Assembly: GCA_963831645.1 (NCBI GenBank)
Contig: CAWHQZ010000028.1
Span: 186,001 to 250,000 of the forward strand
Length of the DNA: 64,000 nt
Direction of reading: 5' to 3'
From: CAWHQZ01 sp963831645
GTDB lineage: Bacteria; Pseudomonadota; Alphaproteobacteria; Rhizobiales; Aestuariivirgaceae
Position numbers and translations under genes: made by a program. The notes under the pieces were generated by a model. That model was not told where the DNA came from. It saw only the letters and a program-made list of their open reading frames with translations, and did not search any database. Within the stretch, counting starts at the first letter, position 1. Each line of letters begins with the position of its first letter. Shown one piece after another: positions 35,760 through 44,054 of this stretch.

Positions 35760-36641
35760 ATGATTTTTGCACTCGTTTTGATTCTTCTCGCCGTCGGCTC
35801 GGTTGTTTTCCACTTCATGAGCCCGTGGTGGTGGACGCCGATCGCGTCCAATTGGCAATACATCGACACGACGATCATCATCACCTTCTGGATCACCGGC
35901 GTCGTGTTTGTCGCCGTCATCCTGTTCATGGCCTATTGCGTGATTCGCTTCCGCCACAAGGAGGGGGAACGGGCCCACTACGAGCCCGAGAACAAGAAGC
36001 TCGAATGGGGACTGACTATCGGCACGGCGGTCGGCGTCGCGGCGATGCTGGCTCCGGGGCTGGTCGTGTGGGCGGATTTCATCACTGTCCCCGAAGGCGC
36101 GGCCGAAACCGAGGTGGTCGGCCAGCAATGGCAGTGGAGCTACCGGTTGCCGGGCGCCGATGGGGTCATGGGAACCACCGATGTCAAGCACTTGACCCCG
36201 GAGAATCCGCTCGGGCTCAACCCCGCCGACGCGAAGGGCCAGGACGATGTGCTGATCCAGGCCCCGGAGCTGCACCTGCCGGTCGGCAAGCCCGTGAAGG
36301 TTCTGCTTCGCTCCATTGATGTCCTGCACAATTTCTACGTGCCGCAGTTCCGCGCCAAGATGGACCTGGTGCCGGGTATGGTGACGTTTTTCTGGTTCAC
36401 CCCGACCCGCACCGGGACCTTCGACGTGCTATGCTTCGAGTTGTGCGGAACCGGACATTACACCATGCGCAGCATGGTGATCGTCGACGATGAAAGCACC
36501 TATCAGAACTGGCTCAAGGAGCAACAGACCTTCCAGCAGACCCAGGCCGCGGCGAGAGGGCAGAACGCGATGATAGCGAATGCCAGCCCGGGCGAGGGCT
36601 CGGGTTCCACAGGAAGCCAAGCGAAGAGGACGCTTCGATGA
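35760..36641 (+). CDS. coxM: Cytochrome c oxidase subunit II (CuA)
   Basis: A 293-residue inner-membrane subunit that accepts electrons from cytochrome c. Two N-terminal TM segments precede the cupredoxin domain: the electron-entry Trp in GQQWQWSYRLPG, the first CuA His in LRSIDVLHNFYVPQFRAK, and the CuA loop VLCFELCGTGHYTMRSMVI (Cys, Cys, His, Met). No C-terminal heme c domain follows, so it is aa3-like rather than caa3. It overlaps the subunit I gene by four bases. The gene set (II, I, III, III-like) matches the coxMNOP operon of Bradyrhizobium, hence the symbol, which is by analogy. Confidence 0.93.
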   Translation: MIFALVLILLAVGSVVFHFMSPWWWTPIASNWQYIDTTIIITFWITGVVFVAVILFMAYCVIRFRHKEGERAHYEPENKKLEWGLTIGTAVGVAAMLAPGLVVWADFITVPEGAAETEVVGQQWQWSYRLPGADGVMGTTDVKHLTPENPLGLNPADAKGQDDVLIQAPELHLPVGKPVKVLLRSIDVLHNFYVPQFRAKMDLVPGMVTFFWFTPTRTGTFDVLCFELCGTGHYTMRSMVIVDDESTYQNWLKEQQTFQQTQAAARGQNAMIANASPGEGSGSTGSQAKRTLR

Positions 36642-38437
36642 CCGACGCACCCTTTACAGCCGGATATGTCCCGCCCGCCGAGGTCGCCGATCCCGATCTT
36701 TATCATGCCCACAGTTTCATCACGAAGTGGGTGTTCAGCCAGGATGCCAAGGTCATCGCCATTCAATACGGCGTGACCGCCACTGCCATCGGCCTTGTGG
36801 CGCTGGTGTTGTCGTGGGTGATGCGGCTGCAGCTCGGATTCCCGGAGACCTTTTCCTTCATCTCGCCCGAGGCCTATTACCAGTTCATCACCATGCACGG
36901 CATGATCATGGTGATCTACCTGCTGACCGCACTGTTCCTCGGCGGCTTCGGCAATTACCTGATCCCGCTCATGGTCGGGGCCCGCGACATGGTGTTCCCG
37001 TACGTGAACATGCTGAGCTACTGGGTCTACCTCCTGGCGGTGCTGGTCCTGGTGGCAAGCTTTTTCGTGCCCGGCGGCGCCACGGGGGCGGGGTGGACGC
37101 TTTATCCCCCGCAGGCCATTCTCAACGGCACGCCGGGACAGGACGGCGGCATCATCCTCATGCTCGCCTCGCTGATCCTGTTCATCATCGGCTTCACCAT
37201 GGGCGGCCTGAACTACGTGGTGACCGTCTTGCAGGCCCGTACCCGGGGCATGACGCTCATGCGCATGCCGCTGACGGTCTGGGGCATTTTCACCGCCACC
37301 ATCCTGGCGCTGCTGGCGTTTCCCGCTCTCTTCGTCGGCTGCGTCATGTTGCTCTTCGACCGGATTCTCGGCACGAGCTTCTTCATGCCGGCCATACAGC
37401 AGTTCGGCGAAAGCCTGTCCTACAACGGCGGCAGTCCGATCCTGTTCCAGCATCTGTTCTGGTTCTTCGGTCATCCGGAGGTCTACATCGTCGCCCTGCC
37501 GGGCTTCGGCATCGTATCGGACCTCCTGAGCGTGCACGCGCGCCGCAACATCTTCGGCTACCGGATGATGGTGTGGGCAATCGTGGCCATCGGAGCGCTG
37601 AGCTTCGTAGTGTGGGCGCACCACATGTACGTCAGCGGCATGAATCCCTATTTCGGCTACTTCTTCGCCACTTCGACGCTCATCATCGCCGTTCCCACCG
37701 CCATCAAGGTCTATAACTGGGTGCTGACACTGTGGCGGGCCAATATCCATCTCCGCTTGCCGATGCTGTTCGCCATCGCTTTCATCCTGACCTTCGTGAA
37801 CGGCGGCATCACCGGACTGTTCCTGGGCAACGTGGTCGTCGATGTGCCGCTCTCCGACACCATGTTCGTGGTCGCCCATTTCCACATGGTGATGGGCGTT
37901 GCGCCGATCCTCGTCATCTTCGGTGCGATCTACCACTGGTATCCGCTGATGAGCGGCCGGATGCTCAATAATGCGATGGGTCATTTCCACTTCTGGGTTA
38001 CCTTCGTCGGCGCCTACCTGATCTATTTCCCCATGCACTATCTGGGCTTCATCGGCGTGCCGCGCCGGTATTTCGAGATGGGCGAAACTGCGTTCATTCC
38101 CACCTCGGCTCACGATCTAAACGCCTTTATTTCGATCGCCGCATTCATCGTCGGCTTCGCCCAGGTGGTGTTCATCTTCAACCTGGTATGGAGTCTGTTC
38201 CGGGGCGAGAAGGCGGAAAAAAACCCTTGGCGGGCGACTACGCTCGAATGGCAGACGCCCGAAATGCCTCCCGGACACGGCAACTTCGGCAAGTCCCTGC
38301 CGCTGGTCTATCGCTGGGCTTATGACTACTCCGTGCCTGGCGCTGCGCAGGACTACCTGCCGCAGAACATGCCGCCGCACAAGGTCGTGGCCGCGAAGGG
38401 TCATGAGGCGGCAGGCGCCAGGGTTGCAACCACATGA
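36638..38437 (+). CDS. coxN: Cytochrome c oxidase subunit I
   Basis: Catalytic heme-copper subunit of 599 residues and 12 TM segments. Heme a ligand His lies in FITMHGMIMVIYLL. The CuB site has GHPEVYIVALPG with the His-Tyr crosslink pair and WAHHMYVSGM; heme a/a3 ligands are in VVAHFHMVMG; the K-channel Lys is in AVPTAIKVYNWVLTLW. The Glu in GHPEV places it in the A1 proton-pathway class. It starts within the coxM stop (ATGA) and overlaps the next gene by four bases. Confidence 0.96.
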   Translation: MTDAPFTAGYVPPAEVADPDLYHAHSFITKWVFSQDAKVIAIQYGVTATAIGLVALVLSWVMRLQLGFPETFSFISPEAYYQFITMHGMIMVIYLLTALFLGGFGNYLIPLMVGARDMVFPYVNMLSYWVYLLAVLVLVASFFVPGGATGAGWTLYPPQAILNGTPGQDGGIILMLASLILFIIGFTMGGLNYVVTVLQARTRGMTLMRMPLTVWGIFTATILALLAFPALFVGCVMLLFDRILGTSFFMPAIQQFGESLSYNGGSPILFQHLFWFFGHPEVYIVALPGFGIVSDLLSVHARRNIFGYRMMVWAIVAIGALSFVVWAHHMYVSGMNPYFGYFFATSTLIIAVPTAIKVYNWVLTLWRANIHLRLPMLFAIAFILTFVNGGITGLFLGNVVVDVPLSDTMFVVAHFHMVMGVAPILVIFGAIYHWYPLMSGRMLNNAMGHFHFWVTFVGAYLIYFPMHYLGFIGVPRRYFEMGETAFIPTSAHDLNAFISIAAFIVGFAQVVFIFNLVWSLFRGEKAEKNPWRATTLEWQTPEMPPGHGNFGKSLPLVYRWAYDYSVPGAAQDYLPQNMPPHKVVAAKGHEAAGARVATT

Positions 38438-39095
38438 GCCTTTTTTCGCAACTGACGGCGAAGCCCTGGGAGCCCGCTCAAGCGAGAGTGGACGACTTGC
38501 ACCCGGGCGGCACGTTTGCGCTGCCCAAGGCGAAACTTGGCTTGCGGGTGTTGCTCGCAGTGGCGACAGTTCTGTTTCTGCTGCTGATCATGGCCTACGG
38601 GATGCGCATGGAATTCGAGGACTGGCGGCCGGCGCCCCAGACCCGGCTCCTGTGGCTCAATACGGCCATGCTGGTCCTGAGCAGCATCGGGATGCAGTGG
38701 GCACAGACGGCGGTGCGTCGGGGCGACGTCGACGGCGTCAAGAACGGCATGATCGCCGGCGGTGTCTTCGCCGTTGCCTTCCTGTTCGGGCAGTTGCTCG
38801 CCTGGCAGCAGCTGGGCGAGATGCCCACCTTCGACGTGACCAATCCTGCGATCGGCTTCTTCTACCTGATCACGGCGCTGCACGGCCTCCACCTCGCAGG
38901 CGGCCTCGTCGCCTGGACGAGGACGGCGGCGCGGCTATGGGGGGCGGCGCCGATGTCGCCCGCCTGCGCCTGAGCGTCGAGCTGTGCACGATATACTGGC
39001 ACTTCCTCCTGTTGCTCTGGCTCGTGCTGTTCGGCCTCCTGTTCTCGGGCAACGACAACCTCGGTATCCTGCTGGCCCTTTGCGGAATCAGATAG
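38434..39095 (+). CDS. coxO: Cytochrome c oxidase subunit III, broken by a one-base frameshift
   Basis: Frame 1 runs from 38434 to 38973 (MSLFSQLTAKPWEPAQARVD, WQQLGEMPTFDVTNPAIGFF, ITALHGLHLAGGLVAWTRTA) and then leaves the family at GAAPMSPACA. From about 38945 the next frame continues the expected subunit III ending: DVARLRLSVELCTIYWHFLL, then LLWLVLFGLLFSGND. The break coincides with a run of six G (about 38939-38944), so a one-base length error is likely; corrected, the protein is ~220 aa with the conserved C-terminal WHFLLLLWLVLF helix. Confidence 0.85.
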
Positions 39096-39111
39096 GCGCG
39101 GATCTCAAACC

Positions 39112-39834
39112 ATGAATCGACCGGTAATGACAGACGTCGCTCCATCCATGACCCGGCCCGACGGGTTGCGCGGCATTGTAGCCGATTGGTCTTCTGACCA
39201 GCGGACGTTCAAGAACGTCCCCTGGGGGAAGGCGATGATGTGGATCTTCCTGCTGAGCGATACCTTCATCTTCAGCTGTTTCCTGCTGTCCTACATGACG
39301 GTCAGAAGTTCCACGACGGTCCCGTGGCCGAACCCCAGCGAAGTGTTCGCCCTGCACATCGGCGGACAGAACATTCCGCTGATCCTGATCGCCATCATGA
39401 CCTTCATCCTGATCAGCTCGAGCGGCACGATGGCGATGGCGGTCCGGTTCGGCTATGCGCGCGACCGAGTCAAGACGGCGATCCTCATGCTGGTTACTGC
39501 CGCGCTCGGCGCCACGTTTGTGGGCATGCAGGCCTTCGAGTGGACCAAGCTGATCATGGAGGGTGTCCGGCCGTGGGGCAACCCGTGGGGCGCGCCGCAG
39601 TTCGGCTCCGCCTTCTTCATGATCACCGGCTTTCACGGCACCCACGTGACCTTTGGCGTGATCTTCCTGATCGCCATTGCGCGCAAGGTCTGGCGCGGTG
39701 ATTTCGACCGTGAGACGCGCGGATTCTTCACCAGCCGGAAAGGCAACTACGAGATCGTCGAGACCATGGGCCTCTACTGGCACTTCGTCGATCTCGTCTG
39801 GGTATTCATTTTCGCTTTCTTCTATCTGTGGTGA
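39112..39834 (+). CDS. coxP: Second cytochrome c oxidase subunit III-family protein
   Basis: A 240-residue membrane protein. It has NVPWGKAMMWIFLLSDTFIF, the family's acidic helix VGMQAFEWTKLIMEG, ITGFHGTHVTFGVIFLIAIA, and a closing GLYWHFVDLVWVFIFAFFYL. All are subunit III signatures, so the operon codes for two tandem subunit III homologues, as reported for coxO/coxP in Bradyrhizobium. It is intact, unlike its upstream paralogue. Confidence 0.92.
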   Translation: MNRPVMTDVAPSMTRPDGLRGIVADWSSDQRTFKNVPWGKAMMWIFLLSDTFIFSCFLLSYMTVRSSTTVPWPNPSEVFALHIGGQNIPLILIAIMTFILISSSGTMAMAVRFGYARDRVKTAILMLVTAALGATFVGMQAFEWTKLIMEGVRPWGNPWGAPQFGSAFFMITGFHGTHVTFGVIFLIAIARKVWRGDFDRETRGFFTSRKGNYEIVETMGLYWHFVDLVWVFIFAFFYLW

Positions 39835-39841
39835 GGACGAA

Positions 39842-40159
39842 ATGGCAGCGCACGTCGAAGGCCAGCAACATCCGATCAGCATCTATCTGTGGATCTGGGG
39901 ACTGCTGTTCGTCTTCAGCACGTTTTCTTATCTCGTAGACTACTTCCATCTCCACGGCCTGCTCAGATGGTCGCTCATTCTGCTGTTCATGATCCTGAAA
40001 GCCGGGCTCATCGTTGCGGTATTCATGCACATGGCCTGGGAACGGCTGGCGCTCGTCTATGCCATCCTGGTTCCGCCGGTTCTGCTCCTGGTATTCGTGG
40101 CTCTCATGACGATGGAATCCGAGTACACCCTCTCCATCCGCGAGCTTTTCTTCGGATAG
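39842..40159 (+). CDS. Cytochrome c oxidase subunit IV family protein
   Basis: A 105-residue protein with three TM helices: IYLWIWGLLFVFSTFSYLVD, LILLFMILKAGLIVAVFMHM (the Lys and FMHM are typical of CyoD/CtaF-type subunits) and VYAILVPPVLLLVFVALMTM. The start ATG at 39842 lies seven bases after the previous stop with GAGGA upstream. It is the last gene of the oxidase operon. Confidence 0.88.
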   Translation: MAAHVEGQQHPISIYLWIWGLLFVFSTFSYLVDYFHLHGLLRWSLILLFMILKAGLIVAVFMHMAWERLALVYAILVPPVLLLVFVALMTMESEYTLSIRELFFG

Positions 40160-40170
40160 TTTGCTAACAG

Positions 40171-40925
40171 CTATCGCACTAGAACGAGCCCACCCCACAG
40201 CAACAGGAATATGCCGGCCAGCTTCTCCAGCCGGTAGCGGCGGGGCAGCGTTTTCTCGAGCAGCACGTAAAAAGCGAGCCCGCCGATCCACGCAAGACTC
40301 ATGACTCCGCCGTAGAACAGCAGCGCCATCAGCACCCAGCAGCAGCCGAGGCAGTAGAACTCCGTGCCGCAGCCCTGTAACGAAAGCCCCAGCGGCGCCC
40401 GGTCGCCAGTTGCGGGCGAGATAGAAAAAAGGTGACTGGCAACGCCTGAGGCAGGCATCCTTCATGGGCGTAAGCTGCCAGATGCCGGCGGCGATCAGCA
40501 ACCCGCCACCGATCGCCCGGCTCGACAGCGACATCATGTCGGGCATGAGTGAAAGCGCGGCGAATGCCAGATGCGCCACGACGGCAATCAGGCTGAACCC
40601 GGTCCACACCGCGAGGTAGCCGGCGATGAAGGCCGCCTGCAGCCGACGGCGCCACGGACGGGTCCGAAAGCCTCCTGCTGACCGAGTTGAAAACCAGAAT
40701 CGCCGGCGCGGCAGACGGCAGCATCATCGCCATCATCATCATCCACCACATGATGAACAGCAGCCCGATGCCGGCCGCGCTTCCGGAGGGCGCGATCATC
40801 TGGGCATGGCCGCTCGCGAGCATCGCCCAGGCGGCGGCGACGACGATCGCTATCAGCGCCAGAAGGGTGATCGTCCGGTCGTGGCGCAGGAAGGTTTCGA
40901 GCGGCGGGGAACGTTCGCCGCTCAT
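40171..40925 (-). CDS. DUF2182 metal-binding-type membrane protein, frameshifted
   Basis: Three frames make one DUF2182 protein. N-terminal frame (40925 to about 40690): TITLLALIAIVVAAAWAMLA and the Met-rich helix IMWWMMMMAMMLPSAAPAIL. Middle frame (about 40640-40390): VWTGFSLIAVVAHLAFAALS, then WQLTPMKDACLRRCQSPFF. C-terminal frame (about 40375-40171): EFYCLGCCWVLMALLFYGGV to the stop. The PMKxACLxxC block and the Met-rich helix are family hallmarks. Breaks lie near 40680 and 40380. It is convergent with the oxidase operon and lies one base downstream of the DUF1326 gene. Confidence 0.85.
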
Positions 40926-40926
40926 T

Positions 40927-41562
40927 TCACCTCACTGGGCCGGCGCCGGTAAGGTGCAGCATCGCCAGATGGGCGTGACGCTGAGACCAGTCGAGAGCAA
41001 TGGCTCCCGTGGCCTTGGTGGTGCTCGAGGCGAACTCCGCCTCGGTGTATTCGAACCCCTGGCGCAGGGACAGCTTTGCGAAATGCGGCTTGCCGGTCAT
41101 CGGATTGCGGATGGGCTCGACCGTGGCCTCGACGATGCCCTTGACCGAGAAGGCGCCGGCGCCGGCGCCGATGTCGGCCTCGAAGTCGATCGTCTTGAAC
41201 TGCGGCGGATGGACGGTGTCGATCATGCTCATGAACACGTTGAAGAACGTAGCCCCAGGCTCGGTTTCCTTGCCCGACATGATCGTCAGCAACGCCTCGC
41301 GCTGTTCCTCCGTGGCCCGCTCATCGACGATCGGCAGTATCTCTCCGTGCCCTTCGTGGATGGCGCCCGGCCAGGCGGCTACTGCGGCCCAGCGGAGACC
41401 GTCCAGCCTGACCTTCCCGAAGTTGCCCTGATCGATGTGCATCGCGACGGCGGCGTGGCAGGACCCCCGGGTCGGCAGGGCGTTGAACTGGCACGGGCAG
41501 CCGAACGAGCAGTTGCAGGTGGCGAGCTCGGGTCCGCGGATCATCCATTCGATGGCAGCCAT
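40927..41562 (-). CDS. DUF1326 protein with CxC-x3-CxC motif
   Basis: A 211-residue soluble protein. Near the N-terminus it has GPELATCNCSFGCPCQFNAL, a four-cysteine CNCSFGCPC motif that suggests metal binding. HAAVAMHIDQGNFG and GAGAGAFSVKGIVEATVEPI are other family blocks. DUF1326 and DUF2182 genes are commonly neighbours; here they are one base apart in the order 1326-2182. The biochemical role is not established. The position beside a CuA/CuB oxidase fits metal handling but does not prove it. Confidence 0.9.
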   Translation of the reverse strand: MAAIEWMIRGPELATCNCSFGCPCQFNALPTRGSCHAAVAMHIDQGNFGKVRLDGLRWAAVAAWPGAIHEGHGEILPIVDERATEEQREALLTIMSGKETEPGATFFNVFMSMIDTVHPPQFKTIDFEADIGAGAGAFSVKGIVEATVEPIRNPMTGKPHFAKLSLRQGFEYTEAEFASSTTKATGAIALDWSQRHAHLAMLHLTGAGPVR

Positions 41563-41593
41563 GTCATGTCTCCTTATGGTGATATATTAGCAA

Positions 41594-42805
41594 TTAGAGG
41601 TTGCGCAGGCGCTCGACCAGTTCGGGCGTCGGATAGGAATCGGCAGGCAGGCCCAGCTGCATCTGCACCTCCTTGACGGCGGCCCGTGTGCCCGCGCCGA
41701 GCAGGCCGTCGATCTTGCCTACGTCATAACCGCGCCCGGCAAGCAGTTTCTGAAGCTCCATGGTTTCTTTCAGCCCGAACGGCGCCACCGGTGCATTGCC
41801 CTTACGCACCGGCGGCGCGCCGGCGAGCCTGGTCGCGAAGTAGGCGGCGGTCGTGGAGTAGACCAGTGACTGGTTCCATTCGAGATAGATGCGGAAATTG
41901 GGAAAGGCCAGGAACGCCGGGCCGTTCCGGCCCATGGGCAGGATCAGCGAGGCTGCCAGATCACCTGCTTCGAGAGCTGAGCCGTCCGGCTTCTCCACCC
42001 CCCATTCCGCCCACTTGGCGCGCGGGTGGCTGATGGCGAGATCGGCCTGCGACCAGTCGAGATCGGCGGGCACCCGCACTTCCTCGAGCCACGGTTCCCC
42101 CGCCTGCCAGCCGGCCTTCTTGAGAAAGTTGGCTGTCGAGGCGAGAACGTCGGCTTCCGAGCTTCGCAGGTCGACCCTGCCGTCATTGTCGAAATCGACA
42201 CCCGTATCAATGTACTCCTCGGGCAGGAACTGCGTCTGGCCGAGTTCCCCGGCCCAGGCGCCGATCATCTGATCGGCCGATAGGTCGCCGCGGTCGATCA
42301 GCTTGAGCGCCGCCATGAGCTGGGGACGAAACTTCTCCGGGCGGCGGCAATCGAACGCGAGCGTCGCAAGTGCATTGAGTGTGGAGTCTTTGCCCATGTT
42401 GGCGCCGTAGTCGGTCTCGAGGCCCCAGAAGGCGACGATGACCGGCGCCGGCACGCCGTATTGGTCCTCGACGCCGGCAAAAATCGTCTTGTTCTTGGCA
42501 ATCTTTTTCGCCCCGTGCTCCATGCGGTGCTTGTTCACCATGCGGCCCGCAAATTCGAGGAAAGTCTGAGAGAAGACCCCTTGCGCGCGATCCTTGTTGA
42601 CGACGCTCTGCTGGAACTTCAGGCCGTCGAGCACTGCGACTGCGCCGGGCGAGATCCCTGATTGCTCCGCTTCGGTCCTGAACTCGCTGAGCCAGGCGTG
42701 GAAGTCGCCCGGATTGTTGGCGCACTCGGAAACCGCGTGGACCGGGCCTGCGGACGCGGTGGTCAGGACAGCAGCGGCAAACCAAATGAATTTCGTCGAC
42801 GTCAT
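41594..42805 (-). CDS. Lytic murein transglycosylase (MltB-like) with peptidoglycan-binding domain
   Basis: A 403-residue periplasmic enzyme. A signal peptide (MTSTKFIWFAAAVLTTASAG) precedes the SLT_2 domain: FAGVEDQYGVPAPVIVAFWG with LETDYGANMGKD (catalytic Glu in LETDYG) and GAWAGELGQTQFLPEEYID. A C-terminal PG_binding_1 repeat reads LQKLLAGRGYDVGKIDGLLG with GTRAAVKEVQMQLGL. It would cleave glycan strands to anhydromuropeptides. It is monocistronic. Confidence 0.95.
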   Translation of the reverse strand: MTSTKFIWFAAAVLTTASAGPVHAVSECANNPGDFHAWLSEFRTEAEQSGISPGAVAVLDGLKFQQSVVNKDRAQGVFSQTFLEFAGRMVNKHRMEHGAKKIAKNKTIFAGVEDQYGVPAPVIVAFWGLETDYGANMGKDSTLNALATLAFDCRRPEKFRPQLMAALKLIDRGDLSADQMIGAWAGELGQTQFLPEEYIDTGVDFDNDGRVDLRSSEADVLASTANFLKKAGWQAGEPWLEEVRVPADLDWSQADLAISHPRAKWAEWGVEKPDGSALEAGDLAASLILPMGRNGPAFLAFPNFRIYLEWNQSLVYSTTAAYFATRLAGAPPVRKGNAPVAPFGLKETMELQKLLAGRGYDVGKIDGLLGAGTRAAVKEVQMQLGLPADSYPTPELVERLRNL

Positions 42806-42961
42806 GGAAGGCTACCCCTCGTTGCCGTTTCAACTCCGCGCCTGCGGCAGATTTGCAGCACTCTCGAACAGCCTGCCATTGTGCAGGCAGGCCCTGCCAC
42901 TATAGTACCGGGCGGCTGTCGCAGCACCGAATTTTGAGAGCAGGACAGGAGGATTTCTCCA

Positions 42962-44053
42962 ATGGATCGTCGCCGTTTCGTTGCCACGGGAGGCCTCGCC
43001 GCCGCAACCGCAATCGCCGCGCCGGCCGCTGCTCAGGACGCGCCGGATCTCAAATGGCGCATGACGTCGAGTTTTCCCAAAGGTCTCGACACCATTTTCG
43101 GCACGGCGGAGATTTTCGCCAAATTCGTCGCCGAAGCAACCGGCAACAAGTTCCAGATCCAGGTCTTTGCAGCCAATGAAATTGTGCCGGCCCTGGAAGC
43201 GGCGAACGCCACGGCGGCGGGAACCGTCGAAATGTGCCACACGGCGAGCTACTACTACTGGGGCAAGGACCCGACGTTCGCCTTCGGCACGGCCGTTCCT
43301 TTCGGCCTCAACAACCGAATGCAGAATGCGTGGATGTACTACGGCGGCGGTATCGATCTCATGAACCAGTTCTATGCCCTCCACAAGCTCGTCGGATATC
43401 CGTGCGGCAACACCGGCGCCCAGATGGGCGGCTGGTTCCGCAAAGAGATCAATTCCGTAGCAGACCTGCAGGGTATCAAGATGCGCATTGGCGGCTTCGG
43501 CGGCAAAGTGATCGCCAAGGTCGGCGTGGTGCCCCAGCAGATCGCCGGCGGCGAGATCTACCAGGCCCTGGAAAAAGGCACCATCGACGCAGCCGAATGG
43601 GTAGGGCCCTATGACGACGAGAAGCTCGGTTTTCACCGGGTGGCGAAGAACTACTACTATCCGGGCTGGTGGGAAGGCGGCGCCATGCTGCACGCCATGA
43701 TCAACCTCGACAAATGGAATGAGCTGACACCGACCTACCAGTCGATCGTGCGCACCGCCGCCCAGGCAGCCAACCTCGACATGCAGGCGAGGTACGATGC
43801 GCTCAACCCTCCAGCATTGAAGAAACTGGTGGCCGAAGGCGCGCAGCTCAAGCCTTACCCGCAGGCGGTGCTCGAAGCCTGTTTCAACGCCGCCCGGGAA
43901 ACCTATGTCGAAATCAACGCGGCGAACCCGGGGTTCAAGAAAGTACACGACTCCGTCATGGCGTTCCGGGCCGATCAATACCTGTGGTTCCAGCTTTCGG
44001 AATATACCTTCGACACCTTCATGATGGGCCAGCAGCGCAAGAAGCTGCTGTAA
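42962..44053 (+). CDS. TRAP transporter solute-binding protein, TakP-like
   Basis: A 363-residue periplasmic receptor. The N-terminus MDRRRFVATGGLAAATAIAA is a twin-arginine-type signal. Family features are SFPKGLDTIFGTAEIFAKFV, VEMCHTASYYYWGKDPTFAF, GGWFRKEINSVADLQGIKMR (the binding-site Arg region) and DAAEWVGPYDDEKLGF. This pattern is that of TakP, which binds 2-oxo monocarboxylates or lactate with a cation. It ends two bases before the convergent dctM-type gene, so receptor and membrane genes meet tail to tail rather than sharing an operon. Confidence 0.93.
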   Translation: MDRRRFVATGGLAAATAIAAPAAAQDAPDLKWRMTSSFPKGLDTIFGTAEIFAKFVAEATGNKFQIQVFAANEIVPALEAANATAAGTVEMCHTASYYYWGKDPTFAFGTAVPFGLNNRMQNAWMYYGGGIDLMNQFYALHKLVGYPCGNTGAQMGGWFRKEINSVADLQGIKMRIGGFGGKVIAKVGVVPQQIAGGEIYQALEKGTIDAAEWVGPYDDEKLGFHRVAKNYYYPGWWEGGAMLHAMINLDKWNELTPTYQSIVRTAAQAANLDMQARYDALNPPALKKLVAEGAQLKPYPQAVLEACFNAARETYVEINAANPGFKKVHDSVMAFRADQYLWFQLSEYTFDTFMMGQQRKKLL

Positions 44054-44054
44054 G

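Noticed and set aside
36503..38113. A 536-codon minus-strand open frame across coxN
   Set aside because: His/Asp/Glu-rich antisense shadow of subunit I.
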